64,000 nt of DNA. Origin: Pseudomonas sp. AFG_SD02_1510_Pfu_092 (GTDB lineage Bacteria > Pseudomonadota > Gammaproteobacteria > Pseudomonadales > Pseudomonadaceae). The notes beneath the pieces are model-generated. The model was not told where the DNA came from. It saw only the letters and a list, made by a program, of their open reading frames with translations, and searched no databases. The stretch spans positions 1-64,000 of the forward strand of contig NZ_PUQD01000007.1 of the NCBI RefSeq assembly GCF_003331055.1. The letters run 5' to 3'. A program made the translations under genes and the position numbers. Shown piece by piece: positions 26,925 to 35,523 of the stretch. Every line of letters starts with the position of its first letter. The stretch's first letter is position 1.

Positions 26925-27938
26925 CTACATTTCATAGCGGATCTCTTTGGAAGGCGGGTGGCCAAAAAAAGCTCGGTATGACCTGCTGAAATGCGTGCAT
27001 GAGACAAAGCCGCATGCGATCGATACGTCGAAGATCGATGTGTTGGAATTCTGTATGAGCCGGCGAGCTTCGGTTATTCTGAGCTGGAAGTAATATTTCT
27101 GAGCCGTGGTACTCAGCTGATATTTGAACAGTCGCTGAATTTGCCGAACAGAAAGGCCCACGAGCTGGGCCAGTTGTACTTGGCTGAGCGGCTCCTCAAG
27201 ATTGGACTCCATCAGCGTGATCACTTCACGCAACGGTTTGCTCACCTTGGGCTGTTGGGGTTTCTGAAAACTCCGATGTTTGCTTTGATCGGAATCAAGG
27301 GTGTCCAGAACGGCATTGGCCAACTCGGCACACGCGCCGTAACCTAGCCAGCGGATCATCATGTCGAACGCGCCATTGGGGGTTGCCGACGTCATTCGGT
27401 CGCGGTCGAGTTCCAAGGGTTCCTGGGATACCACGGCGTGGGGCGCACGCTCAGCCAAGGCGGTGCGTTGCTCGGCATGTATGGCGCAGCGGTAGCCGTC
27501 CAGCAGCCCGGCAGCGCCAAGGTACCAGGCGCCATTCCACAGGCCGCCGAGCGCGATAGGCAGCTTCGATATCTTTTTAAGCAGTGACGATAGCCAATTA
27601 GGTAAAGTGCGGGCGACACGCAGACCGCCGCATATCACTATAAGATCGAGGTCGGACAAACGAAGGTCTGTGAGGGGCGTATCAGGACGGATGGGAATGC
27701 CCAGGTCGCTCATGACTTCAGTATGGTTGTGGCTGAAAGTGTGTATGCGTACCGCACCTTGGGATATGAGATTCGCTGTAACCAGAACATCCAGCGCTTG
27801 CGTGAAGCAAGGCAAAGAAAAATTTTCGAGCAAAAGGAAACCCACTCGGGAGGGCTTACGATCGCCGCGCGCATGTGGCATGAAGCCCAAGTTGCGGTCG
27901 GCGAATGTGCGGCTAAATGCTCTTGTAATTGTTTTCAT
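26925..27938 (-). CDS. AraC-family regulator with GATase1-like sensor domain (GbdR/CdhR type)
   Basis: 337 residues from the ATG at 27938; another ATG at 27992 would add 18 residues and cannot be excluded. The N-terminal half is a DJ-1/GATase1-like domain (VGFLLLENFSLPCFTQALDVL, LDLIVICGGL, PIALGGLWNGAWYLG). The C-terminal half is a double helix-turn-helix (SQVQLAQLVGLSVRQIQRLFKYQ and FDVSIACGFVSCTHFSRSYRAFFG). This architecture is that of GbdR, CdhR and ArgR, which control glycine-betaine, carnitine and arginine catabolism in pseudomonads. It is divergent from a LysR gene across a spacer with two palindromes. Confidence 0.85.
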   Translation of the reverse strand: MKTITRAFSRTFADRNLGFMPHARGDRKPSRVGFLLLENFSLPCFTQALDVLVTANLISQGAVRIHTFSHNHTEVMSDLGIPIRPDTPLTDLRLSDLDLIVICGGLRVARTLPNWLSSLLKKISKLPIALGGLWNGAWYLGAAGLLDGYRCAIHAEQRTALAERAPHAVVSQEPLELDRDRMTSATPNGAFDMMIRWLGYGACAELANAVLDTLDSDQSKHRSFQKPQQPKVSKPLREVITLMESNLEEPLSQVQLAQLVGLSVRQIQRLFKYQLSTTAQKYYFQLRITEARRLIQNSNTSIFDVSIACGFVSCTHFSRSYRAFFGHPPSKEIRYEM

Positions 27939-28153
27939 TGGGGTACCTAGCAGCCCAAGCCCAATGCTTGAATTTATTTGTTGTATTGACATGCTCTCTA
28001 GATGATTAAGAGCCATCATCAGGTTGGGCACTAGCTTAATGACCGCGTCATGAACGGGTCCAACGACTTTTCCGGGCTTTTTTGGATAACGTCTGGTTAT
28101 CAATCCACCCGTGGAACGAAAGCTACCCCTTCGCAAGATTGATAATGCCCTTC

Positions 28154-28191
28154 GCATAACTTTAAGTTATGCTGCTGGTAAATTTTTTACC
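28154..28191. promoter_or_regulatory. Two adjacent perfect palindromes in the divergent AraC/LysR promoter region
   Basis: GCATAACTT-T-AAGTTATGC (28154-28172) and GGTAAA-TTT-TTTACC (28177-28191) lie in an AT-rich stretch 75-110 bp before the LysR start. They are good candidate operators for one of the two divergent regulators. The rest of the 326-bp spacer holds no gene. Confidence 0.5.
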
Positions 28192-28264
28192 GGTGAACGC
28201 TGCTTATTCCGCGCGTAGGATGGGCAAGTAATCGAATGGGTGTGGTTCAGGAGCGGTACGAAGA

Positions 28265-29248
28265 ATGTCGCACAAGCATGTGGATCCAGATACGCTGCTC
28301 CTCAAAATGCCCTCGCTCAGGGCGGTGAAAGCCTTCGTGGCAGCCGCCAAGTACGAAAGCTTCACCCGCGCAGCGGAAGCTTTGTGCGTTTCACAAGCCG
28401 CCATTAGCCGTCAGATCCGCGAGCTTGAAGAGTACCTCAACGCGCCACTGTTCATTCGCGTGGGGCGTGCCGTTGAGCTCACGCCTGCCGGGGCTGTGTT
28501 TTTCGATGCGTCGCAAATTTCTTTCGTGAATATCGCTCAGGCGGCAGAGCGCATCAGGAATGCGCCGGTCGACAAACACGTGCTGACCATATCGTGTTCT
28601 CCGGCGTTTTCAGCACTTTGGCTTTCAAATCATATTCAGGATTTTCGGTCGAAAAATCCTGATATCGAGCTTAATCTGATTACCACTCAGAATTTCCACG
28701 CTCGAGAGCCGGGCGTGGAGCCCGATATCGTCGTTTCAAAATTCGTCAATGTAGGGGAGGGGTATAAAGTATATCCACTCTGCCATGACATCATTTACCC
28801 CGTGTGTTCGCCTGAGTATGTTGACCGCCATCCTGACATTACCACATTGGAAGGGCTGCGCAGCGCTGAACTTCTGGACTTGAGCCCCTATGGCAGGTCA
28901 GGTGTGGCCGAGCACGTCGACTGGAGTGTATGGCTCGCGTTCCAGAATATTGATATTGATGAAAGAGACCCGCAGAGTCCGCCCATCTTCCATGCGAATG
29001 ATTATAACCTGATTACCAATATGGTGCTTTCCCATCAGGGGGTAGCACTCGGCTGGAATCATTTGGTGGCGCACATGGTCGAGACGGGGCGGTTGGTGAA
29101 ACCGGTCAAAGAGCAGGTCACGCTGCGCAACAGCCTTCATTACTTGGCGTGCCGTGAAGATACGGTGGCAAAAGACGCTTGTGCCCGGGTCAGGGACTGG
29201 ATCATGACCAAGTTCTCAGCGTGGAAAGTTCAAGCGCGAAATGGATAA
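28265..29248 (+). CDS. LysR-family transcriptional regulator
   Basis: 327 residues. The helix-turn-helix is FVAAAKYESFTRAAEALCVS followed by QAAISRQIRELEEYLNAPLF, then a GcvA-type effector domain (LTISCSPAFSALWL, VYPLCHDIIYPVCSPEY, VLSHQGVALGWNHLV). The start has GAAGA close by and GGAG about twelve bases upstream. It precedes the Rieske oxygenase gene on the same strand and probably regulates it, together with the GbdR-like AraC protein encoded divergently. Confidence 0.85.
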   Translation: MSHKHVDPDTLLLKMPSLRAVKAFVAAAKYESFTRAAEALCVSQAAISRQIRELEEYLNAPLFIRVGRAVELTPAGAVFFDASQISFVNIAQAAERIRNAPVDKHVLTISCSPAFSALWLSNHIQDFRSKNPDIELNLITTQNFHAREPGVEPDIVVSKFVNVGEGYKVYPLCHDIIYPVCSPEYVDRHPDITTLEGLRSAELLDLSPYGRSGVAEHVDWSVWLAFQNIDIDERDPQSPPIFHANDYNLITNMVLSHQGVALGWNHLVAHMVETGRLVKPVKEQVTLRNSLHYLACREDTVAKDACARVRDWIMTKFSAWKVQARNG

Positions 29249-29466
29249 CCTGACATTATCGATTCGGCTGCAAAAATGTAGTTTGAGTGGTTGCTGAGTA
29301 CAGCTATACCCTGTCTGCACGCGTGACCAATAATAATCCGTTTATCGACGGAGCAGTCTTTCTTTGCCAGGGTTTCGTGCGCGGCTTTTTACAAGAACAT
29401 ATTTACAAAAATAATGTTTCAGTCGTTTGTGCCTGCCTGGAATGGCATGGTGCCTGGAGGATAATA

Positions 29467-30702
29467 ATGAACAGCAACGAATCCGTCATTAGCCTGATCA
29501 AGCAACGCAAGGCTCGCCATGTGTTGCCCCGTGAGCTTTATTTCGACCCTGTGGTTTATCGCCAGGACCTCGAACACATCTGGCATAAAGACTGGGTCTT
29601 TGCTGGGCACACCTTCGAAATTCCCAAGACCGGCCAGTATTTCACTCTGCAGATTGGCGACTACCCGGTAGCCGTCGTGCGGGGCAAGGATGGTGAGGTT
29701 CGAGCCTTCCACAACGCCTGCCGCCACCGTGGCGCCAAGGTCTGCGAACATGCGAGCGGCAAGGTGGCGAAGTTGGTCTGCCCCTACCATAAATGGACCT
29801 TCGAGCTCGACGGCAACCTGATCTATGCAGGCAATATGGGCAACGACTTCGATCGCTCGAACTACGGCCTGAAGACCGTTCATATCGAAGTGGTACACAC
29901 CTACATCTATGTCTGCGTCGCCGAAGAGGCACCTGACTTCTCTGGCTTCCGTGCCGCCGTGACCCCGTTCATCGCGCCGCACTTCCTGGAAAACTGCAAG
30001 GTCGCCTTCGAATCGAACCTGATCGAAAAGGGCAACTGGAAGCTGGTCTTCGAAAACAACCGTGAGTGTTACCACTGCGACGGTACCCACCCGGAGCTGC
30101 TCAACTCCTTCGTCGAGAACTTGTCGGTCGCGGGTGTCGGCGGCGATGAAGACCCGGAGCTTGTGGCCCATTGGGACCGGTGTGAAGCGGCAGGCATGCC
30201 AAGCCGGTTGAACATGGACCCCAAGGGGCGTTTCCGTATGACCCGCATTCCGCTCTCCGCCGGTGCGGTGAGCTACACCATGGATGGCAAGCCTGCAGTG
30301 GCAGGGCGGCTGGACAAGAGCGGTGAACCGGACATCGGTGCGCTGCTTTACTTCAACTACCCATCGACCTGGAACCATTTTCTCGGCGATCACGCGTTGA
30401 GTTTCCGCGTTCTGCCGATCGGCCCGGGCGAAACCCTGGTGACCACCAAGTGGCTGGTGCCGGAGGCTGCCGTCGAGGGCGTCGACTACGACCTGGAACG
30501 CCTGACCAAAGTATGGTTGGCCACCAACGACCAGGATCGTCGCCTGGTTGAAGGCACCTTTGCGGGTGTCTCCTCACCTGCCTATGAGCCGGGCCCATTC
30601 TCCGAAAACGCTGAAAACGGTGTTTGCCAGTTCGACGATTGGTACTGCGCGACCATGCTGGAGCGCCTGGAAGGGCGTCCCCAATTGAAATCGGTCGGCT
30701 GA
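29467..30702 (+). CDS. Rieske-type oxygenase, GbcA/Stc2-like quaternary-amine demethylase
   Basis: 411 residues; the ATG at 29467 is chosen over an upstream frame because GGAGG lies six bases before it. The Rieske cluster ligands are C85, H87, C105 and H108 (CRHRG and CPYHKW). The mononuclear iron site is ECYHCDGTH (H203, H208) with a likely Asp near 355-357. The bridging residue before H203 is Glu200, as in carnitine monooxygenase, instead of the usual Asp. The sequence looks most like the oxygenase of glycine-betaine monooxygenase. No ferredoxin reductase partner is encoded in this window, so electrons must come from elsewhere. A TGCC-N6-GGCA element (29434-29447) lies just upstream. The 218-bp spacer before it shows no gene. 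Confidence 0.85.
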   Translation: MNSNESVISLIKQRKARHVLPRELYFDPVVYRQDLEHIWHKDWVFAGHTFEIPKTGQYFTLQIGDYPVAVVRGKDGEVRAFHNACRHRGAKVCEHASGKVAKLVCPYHKWTFELDGNLIYAGNMGNDFDRSNYGLKTVHIEVVHTYIYVCVAEEAPDFSGFRAAVTPFIAPHFLENCKVAFESNLIEKGNWKLVFENNRECYHCDGTHPELLNSFVENLSVAGVGGDEDPELVAHWDRCEAAGMPSRLNMDPKGRFRMTRIPLSAGAVSYTMDGKPAVAGRLDKSGEPDIGALLYFNYPSTWNHFLGDHALSFRVLPIGPGETLVTTKWLVPEAAVEGVDYDLERLTKVWLATNDQDRRLVEGTFAGVSSPAYEPGPFSENAENGVCQFDDWYCATMLERLEGRPQLKSVG

Positions 30703-30715
30703 TGCAGCGATTCGC

Positions 30716-30739
30716 AACGGCGCCTTCGGGCGCCGTTTT
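30716..30739 (+). terminator. Intrinsic terminator after the Rieske gene
   Basis: AACGGCGCC (30716-30724) pairs with GGCGCCGTT (30729-30737) around a TTCG tetraloop, followed by a short T run. It closes the island. Confidence 0.85.
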
Positions 30740-30914
30740 CGTTGGTCCTGGCGCAACGGCGATGCACTTGCCAGCGAATGCGCTGTGAACATTGAAGTGT
30801 TGCTGTTCAGGAAGGGGGCGGGCGTGGACCTTTGGGCAGAGCTAAGCTTTCGAGCTTTGACACCGGCAGGTGTATGTCTGGAAAATAGCCACCTTGTCTT
30901 GAGGAACATCGGAA

Positions 30915-31751
30915 ATGGCTCTGCTTGGGCGTTACAACAGTTTGCAAATCGTGAAACACGTGGACTTCGGCCTGTACCTGGACGGCGGCGCCGACGGCGA
31001 GATCCTGCTGCCCGGGCGCTATATCCCGAAAAACGCCGAAACCGAGGTCGATGACTGGCTGAACGTGTTCATCTACCTGGACAGCGAAGACCAGCTGATC
31101 GCCACCACCGAGAAGCCCAAGGTGCAGGTCGGCGAATTCGCCAGCCTCAAGGTCAAGGACATCAACGGCGCTGGCATCTTCCTCGACTGGGGCCTGTCCA
31201 AGGACCTGCTGATGCCGTACTCGGAAGAAGCGCGGCCGCTGAAGATCGGCGACTACTGCGTGGTGCACGTGTACCTCGACAAGCGCACCCGCCGCATCAC
31301 CGCCACCTCGCGCCTGGACCGCTACCTGGACCGCACCCCGGCGGACTACCAGGTGGGTCAGCCGGTCGAATTGCTGGTGGCCGGCGAGACGCCGATGGGC
31401 TTCAAGGCCATCATCAACAACCGCCACTGGGGCCTGATCCACAAGAACGAGGTGTTCAAGTTCCTGCGCTCGGGCATGCACGAGAAGGGCTTCATCAAGG
31501 AACTGCGCCAGGACGGCAAGATCGCCCTTAGCCTGCAACCGGTGGGCGCGGCCCTGGCCGACAGCCTGCAAGAGCAGATCATGGCGCGCCTGGAAGCCGA
31601 AGGCGGGGTGCTGAATGTGAGCGACAAGAGCGACCCGGCGCTGATCAGCAAGCTGTTCAGCGTCAGCAAGGGTAACTTCAAGAAGGCCATTGGCGGGTTG
31701 TTCAAGCAGGGCCGCATCGTCATCCATGACGATCGCATCGAAAAGGCCTGA
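30915..31751 (+). CDS. cvfB: S1-domain RNA-binding protein, CvfB family
   Basis: 278 residues starting MALLGRYNSLQIVKHVDFGLYLDGG, with AGGAAC upstream. The family arrangement is several consecutive S1/OB folds (DGEILLPGRYIP; VKDINGAGIFLDWGLSKDLLMP; FKAIINNRHWGLIHKNEVF) and a C-terminal winged helix (about 215-278, LISKLFSVSKGNFKKAIGGLFKQGRI). CvfB-type proteins bind RNA and influence gene expression; the precise role in pseudomonads is unclear. Its stop codon abuts that of the convergent next gene within a perfect 16-bp palindrome. Confidence 0.85.
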   Translation: MALLGRYNSLQIVKHVDFGLYLDGGADGEILLPGRYIPKNAETEVDDWLNVFIYLDSEDQLIATTEKPKVQVGEFASLKVKDINGAGIFLDWGLSKDLLMPYSEEARPLKIGDYCVVHVYLDKRTRRITATSRLDRYLDRTPADYQVGQPVELLVAGETPMGFKAIINNRHWGLIHKNEVFKFLRSGMHEKGFIKELRQDGKIALSLQPVGAALADSLQEQIMARLEAEGGVLNVSDKSDPALISKLFSVSKGNFKKAIGGLFKQGRIVIHDDRIEKA

Positions 31752-32132
31752 TCAGGCCTGCACGAAGGTACGGAAGTCCAGCTGCTCGCCACCGGGGCGG
31801 GTGTCGCGCAGCAGCGAATCGCGGTCGGCGCTGAGGGCAAGGCTGATGGTCGAGCGGCGCTTGCCGGGGTTGCGCACTTCCATCTGTTCCTGGTGCGCAC
31901 GCAGGAAGTTGATCGGCACCTTCAGGTGCTGCAGCTCGTCGCTTTGCGGGGTGTGCAGCAGCAGGTTGACCCAGTCGGGCTGGCCCTTGCGCAGCAGCGC
32001 CACCGGCACTTCGAACCACCACAGGTTGCGCTTGTGGTCGAGGATGGCGAACAGGGTATTGCTGCTGGTCAGCACCGGGCGGGCCAGTGCTGCGTTGCGC
32101 CGGGCGATGGCGGCGGGTTTGTCGAGTTTCAT
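31752..32132 (-). CDS. Conserved-looking hypothetical protein
   Basis: 126 residues, basic, without signal peptide or membrane helix. The start has AGGA seven bases upstream. The sequence (SSNTLFAILDHKRNLWWFEVP, KRRSTISLALSADRDSLL) has good pseudomonad codon use, but I do not recognise the family. It is convergent with cvfB with no space between the stop codons. Confidence 0.7.
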   Translation of the reverse strand: MKLDKPAAIARRNAALARPVLTSSNTLFAILDHKRNLWWFEVPVALLRKGQPDWVNLLLHTPQSDELQHLKVPINFLRAHQEQMEVRNPGKRRSTISLALSADRDSLLRDTRPGGEQLDFRTFVQA

Positions 32133-32318
32133 GCAGGTTCCTGCGGGTTGACGCTATGAAGGCCTGCATTGTGAGGGGTGGCGGGTAGCGGGGCAAGGTT
32201 GCCGGTTGCGTTACCGCTTGGCTCGGGGATGAAAAAACCGTTGGAACGTCTGGCGCAGGCGTTGGGTCCACCGACTGTCGACACGGTTCTCGTGTCTCCC
32301 CATTGCAGGAGTTTTGCC

Positions 32319-32498
32319 ATGAGCGGTACCAAAGACAAAGCGAAAGGTTTGGCCAACGAAGCGATCGGCAACGTCAAGCAGGGTGTCGGCAAAGCCACCG
32401 ACAACGACCGCCTGCGCGCCGAGGGCGAGGCCCAGGAGCTGAAGGGCGAGGGGCAACAGATCAAGGGCAACGTGAAGGACGCGGTGAAAAAGCCTTGA
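32319..32498 (+). CDS. CsbD-family stress protein
   Basis: 59 residues, highly charged and helical ([40 protein letters not shown]), the full length of a CsbD/YjbJ domain. AGGAG lies eight bases before the ATG. These small abundant cytoplasmic proteins are induced by general stress or in stationary phase; the biochemical role is unknown. Confidence 0.9.
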   Translation: MSGTKDKAKGLANEAIGNVKQGVGKATDNDRLRAEGEAQELKGEGQQIKGNVKDAVKKP

Positions 32499-32514
32499 TC
32501 TGAGCGACCTCTCC

Positions 32515-32591
32515 CGGCCTTTTCGCGGGTATTGCACAGACTTCACGCGCTGTGCCGTATCTGTGGGAGCGGGTTTACCCGCGAAGAGGCC
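32515..32591. repeat. REP element with degenerate partner
   Basis: A full REP (32561-32591) with a decayed inverted copy at about 32515-32532. It is the first REP after the island. Confidence 0.75.
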
Positions 32592-32701
32592 GCTACTGGC
32601 GTAAGCAAATTCTTGCAGCATGGCCGGGATCAGCACAGTAACGGCAGGGTCTATTAGACTTACCCCATGTACTTACGAACCAAGCGGCGAAAGGAGACGC
32701 T

Positions 32702-33661
32702 ATGATTTTCCCCGACCTGCGCGGCCTGCCCCTGCACCGCGTGCTGGTACGCACCGTCAAGGAATTCCTCGACGACGAGATGTCTACCTACGCCTCGGCG
32801 ATGGCCTACCAGATGCTGTTTTCGCTGTTCCCGTTCCTGCTGTTCCTGATCGCCCTGATCGGTTTTCTGCACCTGCCGGACTTCTTCTCGTGGCTGCGCC
32901 TGCAGTCGGAACTGGTGCTGCCGCCACAGGCCCTGGAGCAGGTGAACCCGGTGATCGACCAGTTGCAGCAGTCCAAGGGCGGGCTGTTGTCGGTGGGTAT
33001 CGTGATTGCCTTGTGGACCGCATCGGCCGGGGTGCGCCTGATGATGAGCGCGATGAACGCGGCCTACGACGTGCCCGAAGGCCGCCCGGTGTGGAAGCGC
33101 ATCCCGTTGTCGGTGATCTATACCGTGGGCATTGCCGGCATGCTGCTGGTGGCGGCGGCGCTGATGGTGCTGGGGCCGCAGGTGATGGAATGGATCGCTG
33201 CCCAGGTCGGCATGCAGGAGGTGATCGTCACGGTGTGGACCATCCTGCGCTGGCCGGCAATCATCATTTTGATGATGGTGGCGGTGGCGCTGATCTATTA
33301 CGTGATGCCGGACGTGAAGCAGGAATTCCGCTTCATCACCCCGGGTTCGGTATTGGCGGTGGTGGTGTGGATCCTGGCGTCGTTGGGGTTTGCCTACTAC
33401 GTCAAGACCTTTGCCGACTACAACGCCATGTACGGCAGTATCGGTGCAATCATCGTGCTGTTGTTGTATTTCTATATTTCCGCCGCCGTGTTGCTGCTGG
33501 GCGCGGAGATGAACGCCGTGATCGAGCACATGTCGAGCGAGGGCAAGAACCCGGGCGAAAAGGTTGCCGACGGGCAGCAGCCCCAGGAAACCCGTACTGT
33601 GCTGGGCCATGAGCACCCGATACCGAGCGAGCAGCAACCTTCCGAGCCGAGCCCCCGATGA
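32702..33661 (+). CDS. YihY/BrkB-family inner-membrane protein
   Basis: 319 residues with six predicted helices, starting [22 protein letters not shown] with AAGGAG upstream. Family signatures are [23 protein letters not shown] and [27 protein letters not shown]. It was once annotated as ribonuclease BN, which is not supported for this family; function unknown. A hydrophilic C-terminal tail of about 55 residues follows. Its stop overlaps the def start (ATGA), implying translational coupling. Confidence 0.9.
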   Translation: MIFPDLRGLPLHRVLVRTVKEFLDDEMSTYASAMAYQMLFSLFPFLLFLIALIGFLHLPDFFSWLRLQSELVLPPQALEQVNPVIDQLQQSKGGLLSVGIVIALWTASAGVRLMMSAMNAAYDVPEGRPVWKRIPLSVIYTVGIAGMLLVAAALMVLGPQVMEWIAAQVGMQEVIVTVWTILRWPAIIILMMVAVALIYYVMPDVKQEFRFITPGSVLAVVVWILASLGFAYYVKTFADYNAMYGSIGAIIVLLLYFYISAAVLLLGAEMNAVIEHMSSEGKNPGEKVADGQQPQETRTVLGHEHPIPSEQQPSEPSPR

Positions 33662-34194
33662 TCCGTGACATCCTTAAGATGGGCGATGAGCGCCTGCTGC
33701 GCATCGCCCCGCCAGTACCTGAGCACATGCTCGGCAGCGCCGAACTGCAGCAATTGATCGACGACATGTTCGAAACCATGCGTCATGTTGGCGGTGTGGG
33801 CCTGGCCGCGCCGCAGATCGGCATCGACCTGCAGCTGGTGATCTTTGGGTTCGAGCGTAGCGAGCGCTACCCGGATGCCGAACCGGTGCCGCAGACCATT
33901 CTGCTCAACCCGGTCATCACGCCGACTTCCAGCGAACTCGAGGACGGCTGGGAAGGATGCCTGTCGGTGCCCGGCCTGCGCGGCGTGGTGCCGCGTTTCA
34001 AGCACATCTGCTACCAGGGCATCGACCCGCAGGGCAAGCCGATCGATCGCTTTGCCGACGGTTTTCATGCGCGGGTGGTGCAACACGAGTGCGATCACCT
34101 GATTGGCCGGCTGTACCCGTCGCGCATCCAGGACTTTGCCCGGTTCGGCTACACCGAGGTGCTGTTCCCAGGGCTGGACGCCAGCGACGACTGA
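33658..34194 (+). CDS. def: Peptide deformylase
   Basis: 178 residues. All three family motifs are intact: [10 protein letters not shown] (near residue 45), EGCLSVPG (near 100) and QHECDHLIG (near 142), giving the metal ligands Cys, His and His and the catalytic Glu. It removes the formyl group from nascent proteins. This copy is not next to fmt and so is probably a second deformylase. Its start overlaps the yihY stop, and its 3' end overlaps the convergent GNAT gene by 46 bp. Confidence 0.95.
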   Translation: MIRDILKMGDERLLRIAPPVPEHMLGSAELQQLIDDMFETMRHVGGVGLAAPQIGIDLQLVIFGFERSERYPDAEPVPQTILLNPVITPTSSELEDGWEGCLSVPGLRGVVPRFKHICYQGIDPQGKPIDRFADGFHARVVQHECDHLIGRLYPSRIQDFARFGYTEVLFPGLDASDD

Positions 34195-34517
34195 CCACGC
34201 TGCAGGGCCACCAGGCGCTTGCTGCGCTGGTAGCGCTGCAGGCGCCCGGCCAGGGCCTGCGGCAGGTGCTGCGCCGCGCTGAAGCCCTGGCGTTGGTAGA
34301 ACGGAACGAGGTCCGGGTGGCAGAACAGCCAGACCGGGCCGCCAGCCTGCGCCAGCGCCGCCTCCAGCAAGCGCCCGGCCACCCCTTGGCCGCGCTGCGG
34401 CGGGGCCACGAACAACCCGGTCAGCCACAGGCCATCGTCCACTGCGCTCAGGCTCAGCCCGGCGACGATGCCTGCGGCCCGCGCCACCCATAGCTGCGCG
34501 TCGCCTGCGGCGCGCAT
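34149..34517 (-). CDS. GNAT-family acetyltransferase with uncertain 5' end
   Basis: 122 residues from the first ATG (34517). The acetyl-CoA binding segment is [21 protein letters not shown], followed by [19 protein letters not shown]. The frame stays open upstream with strongly coding-like codons (ERRLLDHFYRQHGSR before the ATG) but offers no ATG, GTG or TTG; the only candidate is an ATT near 34601. The gene therefore either uses a rare start or has lost its beginning at a junction near 34570-34600, where base composition changes. The 3' end runs 46 bp into def. Confidence 0.65.
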   Translation of the reverse strand: MRAAGDAQLWVARAAGIVAGLSLSAVDDGLWLTGLFVAPPQRGQGVAGRLLEAALAQAGGPVWLFCHPDLVPFYQRQGFSAAQHLPQALAGRLQRYQRSKRLVALQRGQSSLASSPGNSTSV

Positions 34518-34871
34518 GCGCGAGCCGTGCTGGCGGTAGAAGTGGTCCAGCAGCCGGCGTTCCGCGGCCGCAAGTTTCGAACAATGAAGATTTTCAGAAA
34601 TGACCAGCCCTGCCCTGAAACGTGGCCAGAGGCGCTGGCCAGATGCGTTGCGGGCATTTTGTCGCAGATTGTTGCAAATCCGGCAAGGGAGAATATCCGA
34701 CTCCAGGGTTCAACTATTTCGAGGCGGGCGTAGACTTTTACCCATCCCCCCTGGCAGTACGAAGCGGGATCGGTACTTCGTGCCATCTTCAACGTGGATG
34801 GCAACTTCTCCGCGCCGGTTACGGCATCAGAAGTCAATCGATCAGCTTGCATGTTCGAAAGGCCTACCTAC
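34518..34871. other. 354-bp spacer without confirmed gene
   Basis: The first 80 bp continue the GNAT reading frame. From about 34575 to 34860 the DNA is less GC-rich and shows no convincing gene; frames crossing it lack ribosome binding sites and normal codon use. It probably carries the promoter of the DUF2790 gene. Confidence 0.5.
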
Positions 34872-35129
34872 ATGAAACCATTACTGATTCTTGCATTGGT
34901 CGGGATGTCCTCGCTCGCCCTCGCCGACGAGGCCCAGCCTGTTTCCAGCGAACCTGTGGCCCAGCAGTACGACTATTCGATGAACCTGGATATCAAGCGG
35001 GTGATCAACCTGTCGACCATCCCCAACGTCTGCGAAGTGGTACCCGCGACCATGACCTACGAAGACCACCAGGGCCAGGTGCACACCATTCAGTACCGTG
35101 CCATGGGTGAGGGGTGTCAGCAGGGTTGA
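34872..35129 (+). CDS. DUF2790 family exported protein
   Basis: 85 residues. A cleavable signal peptide (MKPLLILALVGMSSLALADE) leaves a mature protein of about 67 residues with KRVINLSTIPNVCEVVPATMTYEDHQG, the core of the DUF2790 family common in Pseudomonas. Two cysteines could form a disulfide in the periplasm. Function unknown; family members are often present in several copies per genome. Confidence 0.85.
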   Translation: MKPLLILALVGMSSLALADEAQPVSSEPVAQQYDYSMNLDIKRVINLSTIPNVCEVVPATMTYEDHQGQVHTIQYRAMGEGCQQG

Positions 35130-35240
35130 GCCGCCGGGTGTCTGGTTCTGGCGGCCTCGTATTCGTCTGCCGTGACGAGTCCGTCAACCGGAGTGCGGTG
35201 CAGACGACAGAAAAATCCTGAATGAATATCGAGGAAAGAG

Positions 35241-35261
35241 TGCTATCTTAATTTGATAGCA
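35241..35261. promoter_or_regulatory. Candidate HicB operator
   Basis: TGCTATC-N7-GATAGCA, a perfect inverted repeat seven bases before the hicA start and overlapping the expected core promoter. HicB antitoxins with a DNA-binding tail repress their own operon at such sites. Confidence 0.6.
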
Positions 35262-35268
35262 TTTTTCC

Positions 35269-35523
35269 ATGAACACTCGATACCGCAAAACCCTCGACGC
35301 AATTTTCCGAACGCCGACTCCGGCTTCGTTGGCGTTCTCCGAGATCGAGGCATTGGTACGCCATCTGGGCGGACAGGTGCTGGAGCGGCAAGGTTCCAGG
35401 GTCAAGCTGATGCTGGGTAACCAGATCTGGAGGTGTCACCGACCTCATCCCGGTAAAGAGGCCAAGCGGTATCAGATTGAAGAAGCTCGCGAATTTCTCT
35501 TGCGGGTAGGAGTCAGGATATGA
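35269..35523 (+). CDS. hicA: HicA-type toxin (mRNA interferase)
   Basis: 84 residues, starting MNTRYRKTLDAIFRTPTPAS, with a dsRBD-like alpha-beta fold. The core is FSEIEALVRHLGGQVLERQGSR, then WRCHRPHPGKEAKRYQIEEAREFL. The usual catalytic GSH is GSR here; conserved histidines occur instead in the HRPHP motif, as in a subfamily common in Pseudomonas. No clear Shine-Dalgarno precedes the ATG, compatible with weak toxin translation or a leaderless mRNA. It overlaps hicB by four bases and follows a palindromic operator. Confidence 0.85.
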   Translation: MNTRYRKTLDAIFRTPTPASLAFSEIEALVRHLGGQVLERQGSRVKLMLGNQIWRCHRPHPGKEAKRYQIEEAREFLLRVGVRI

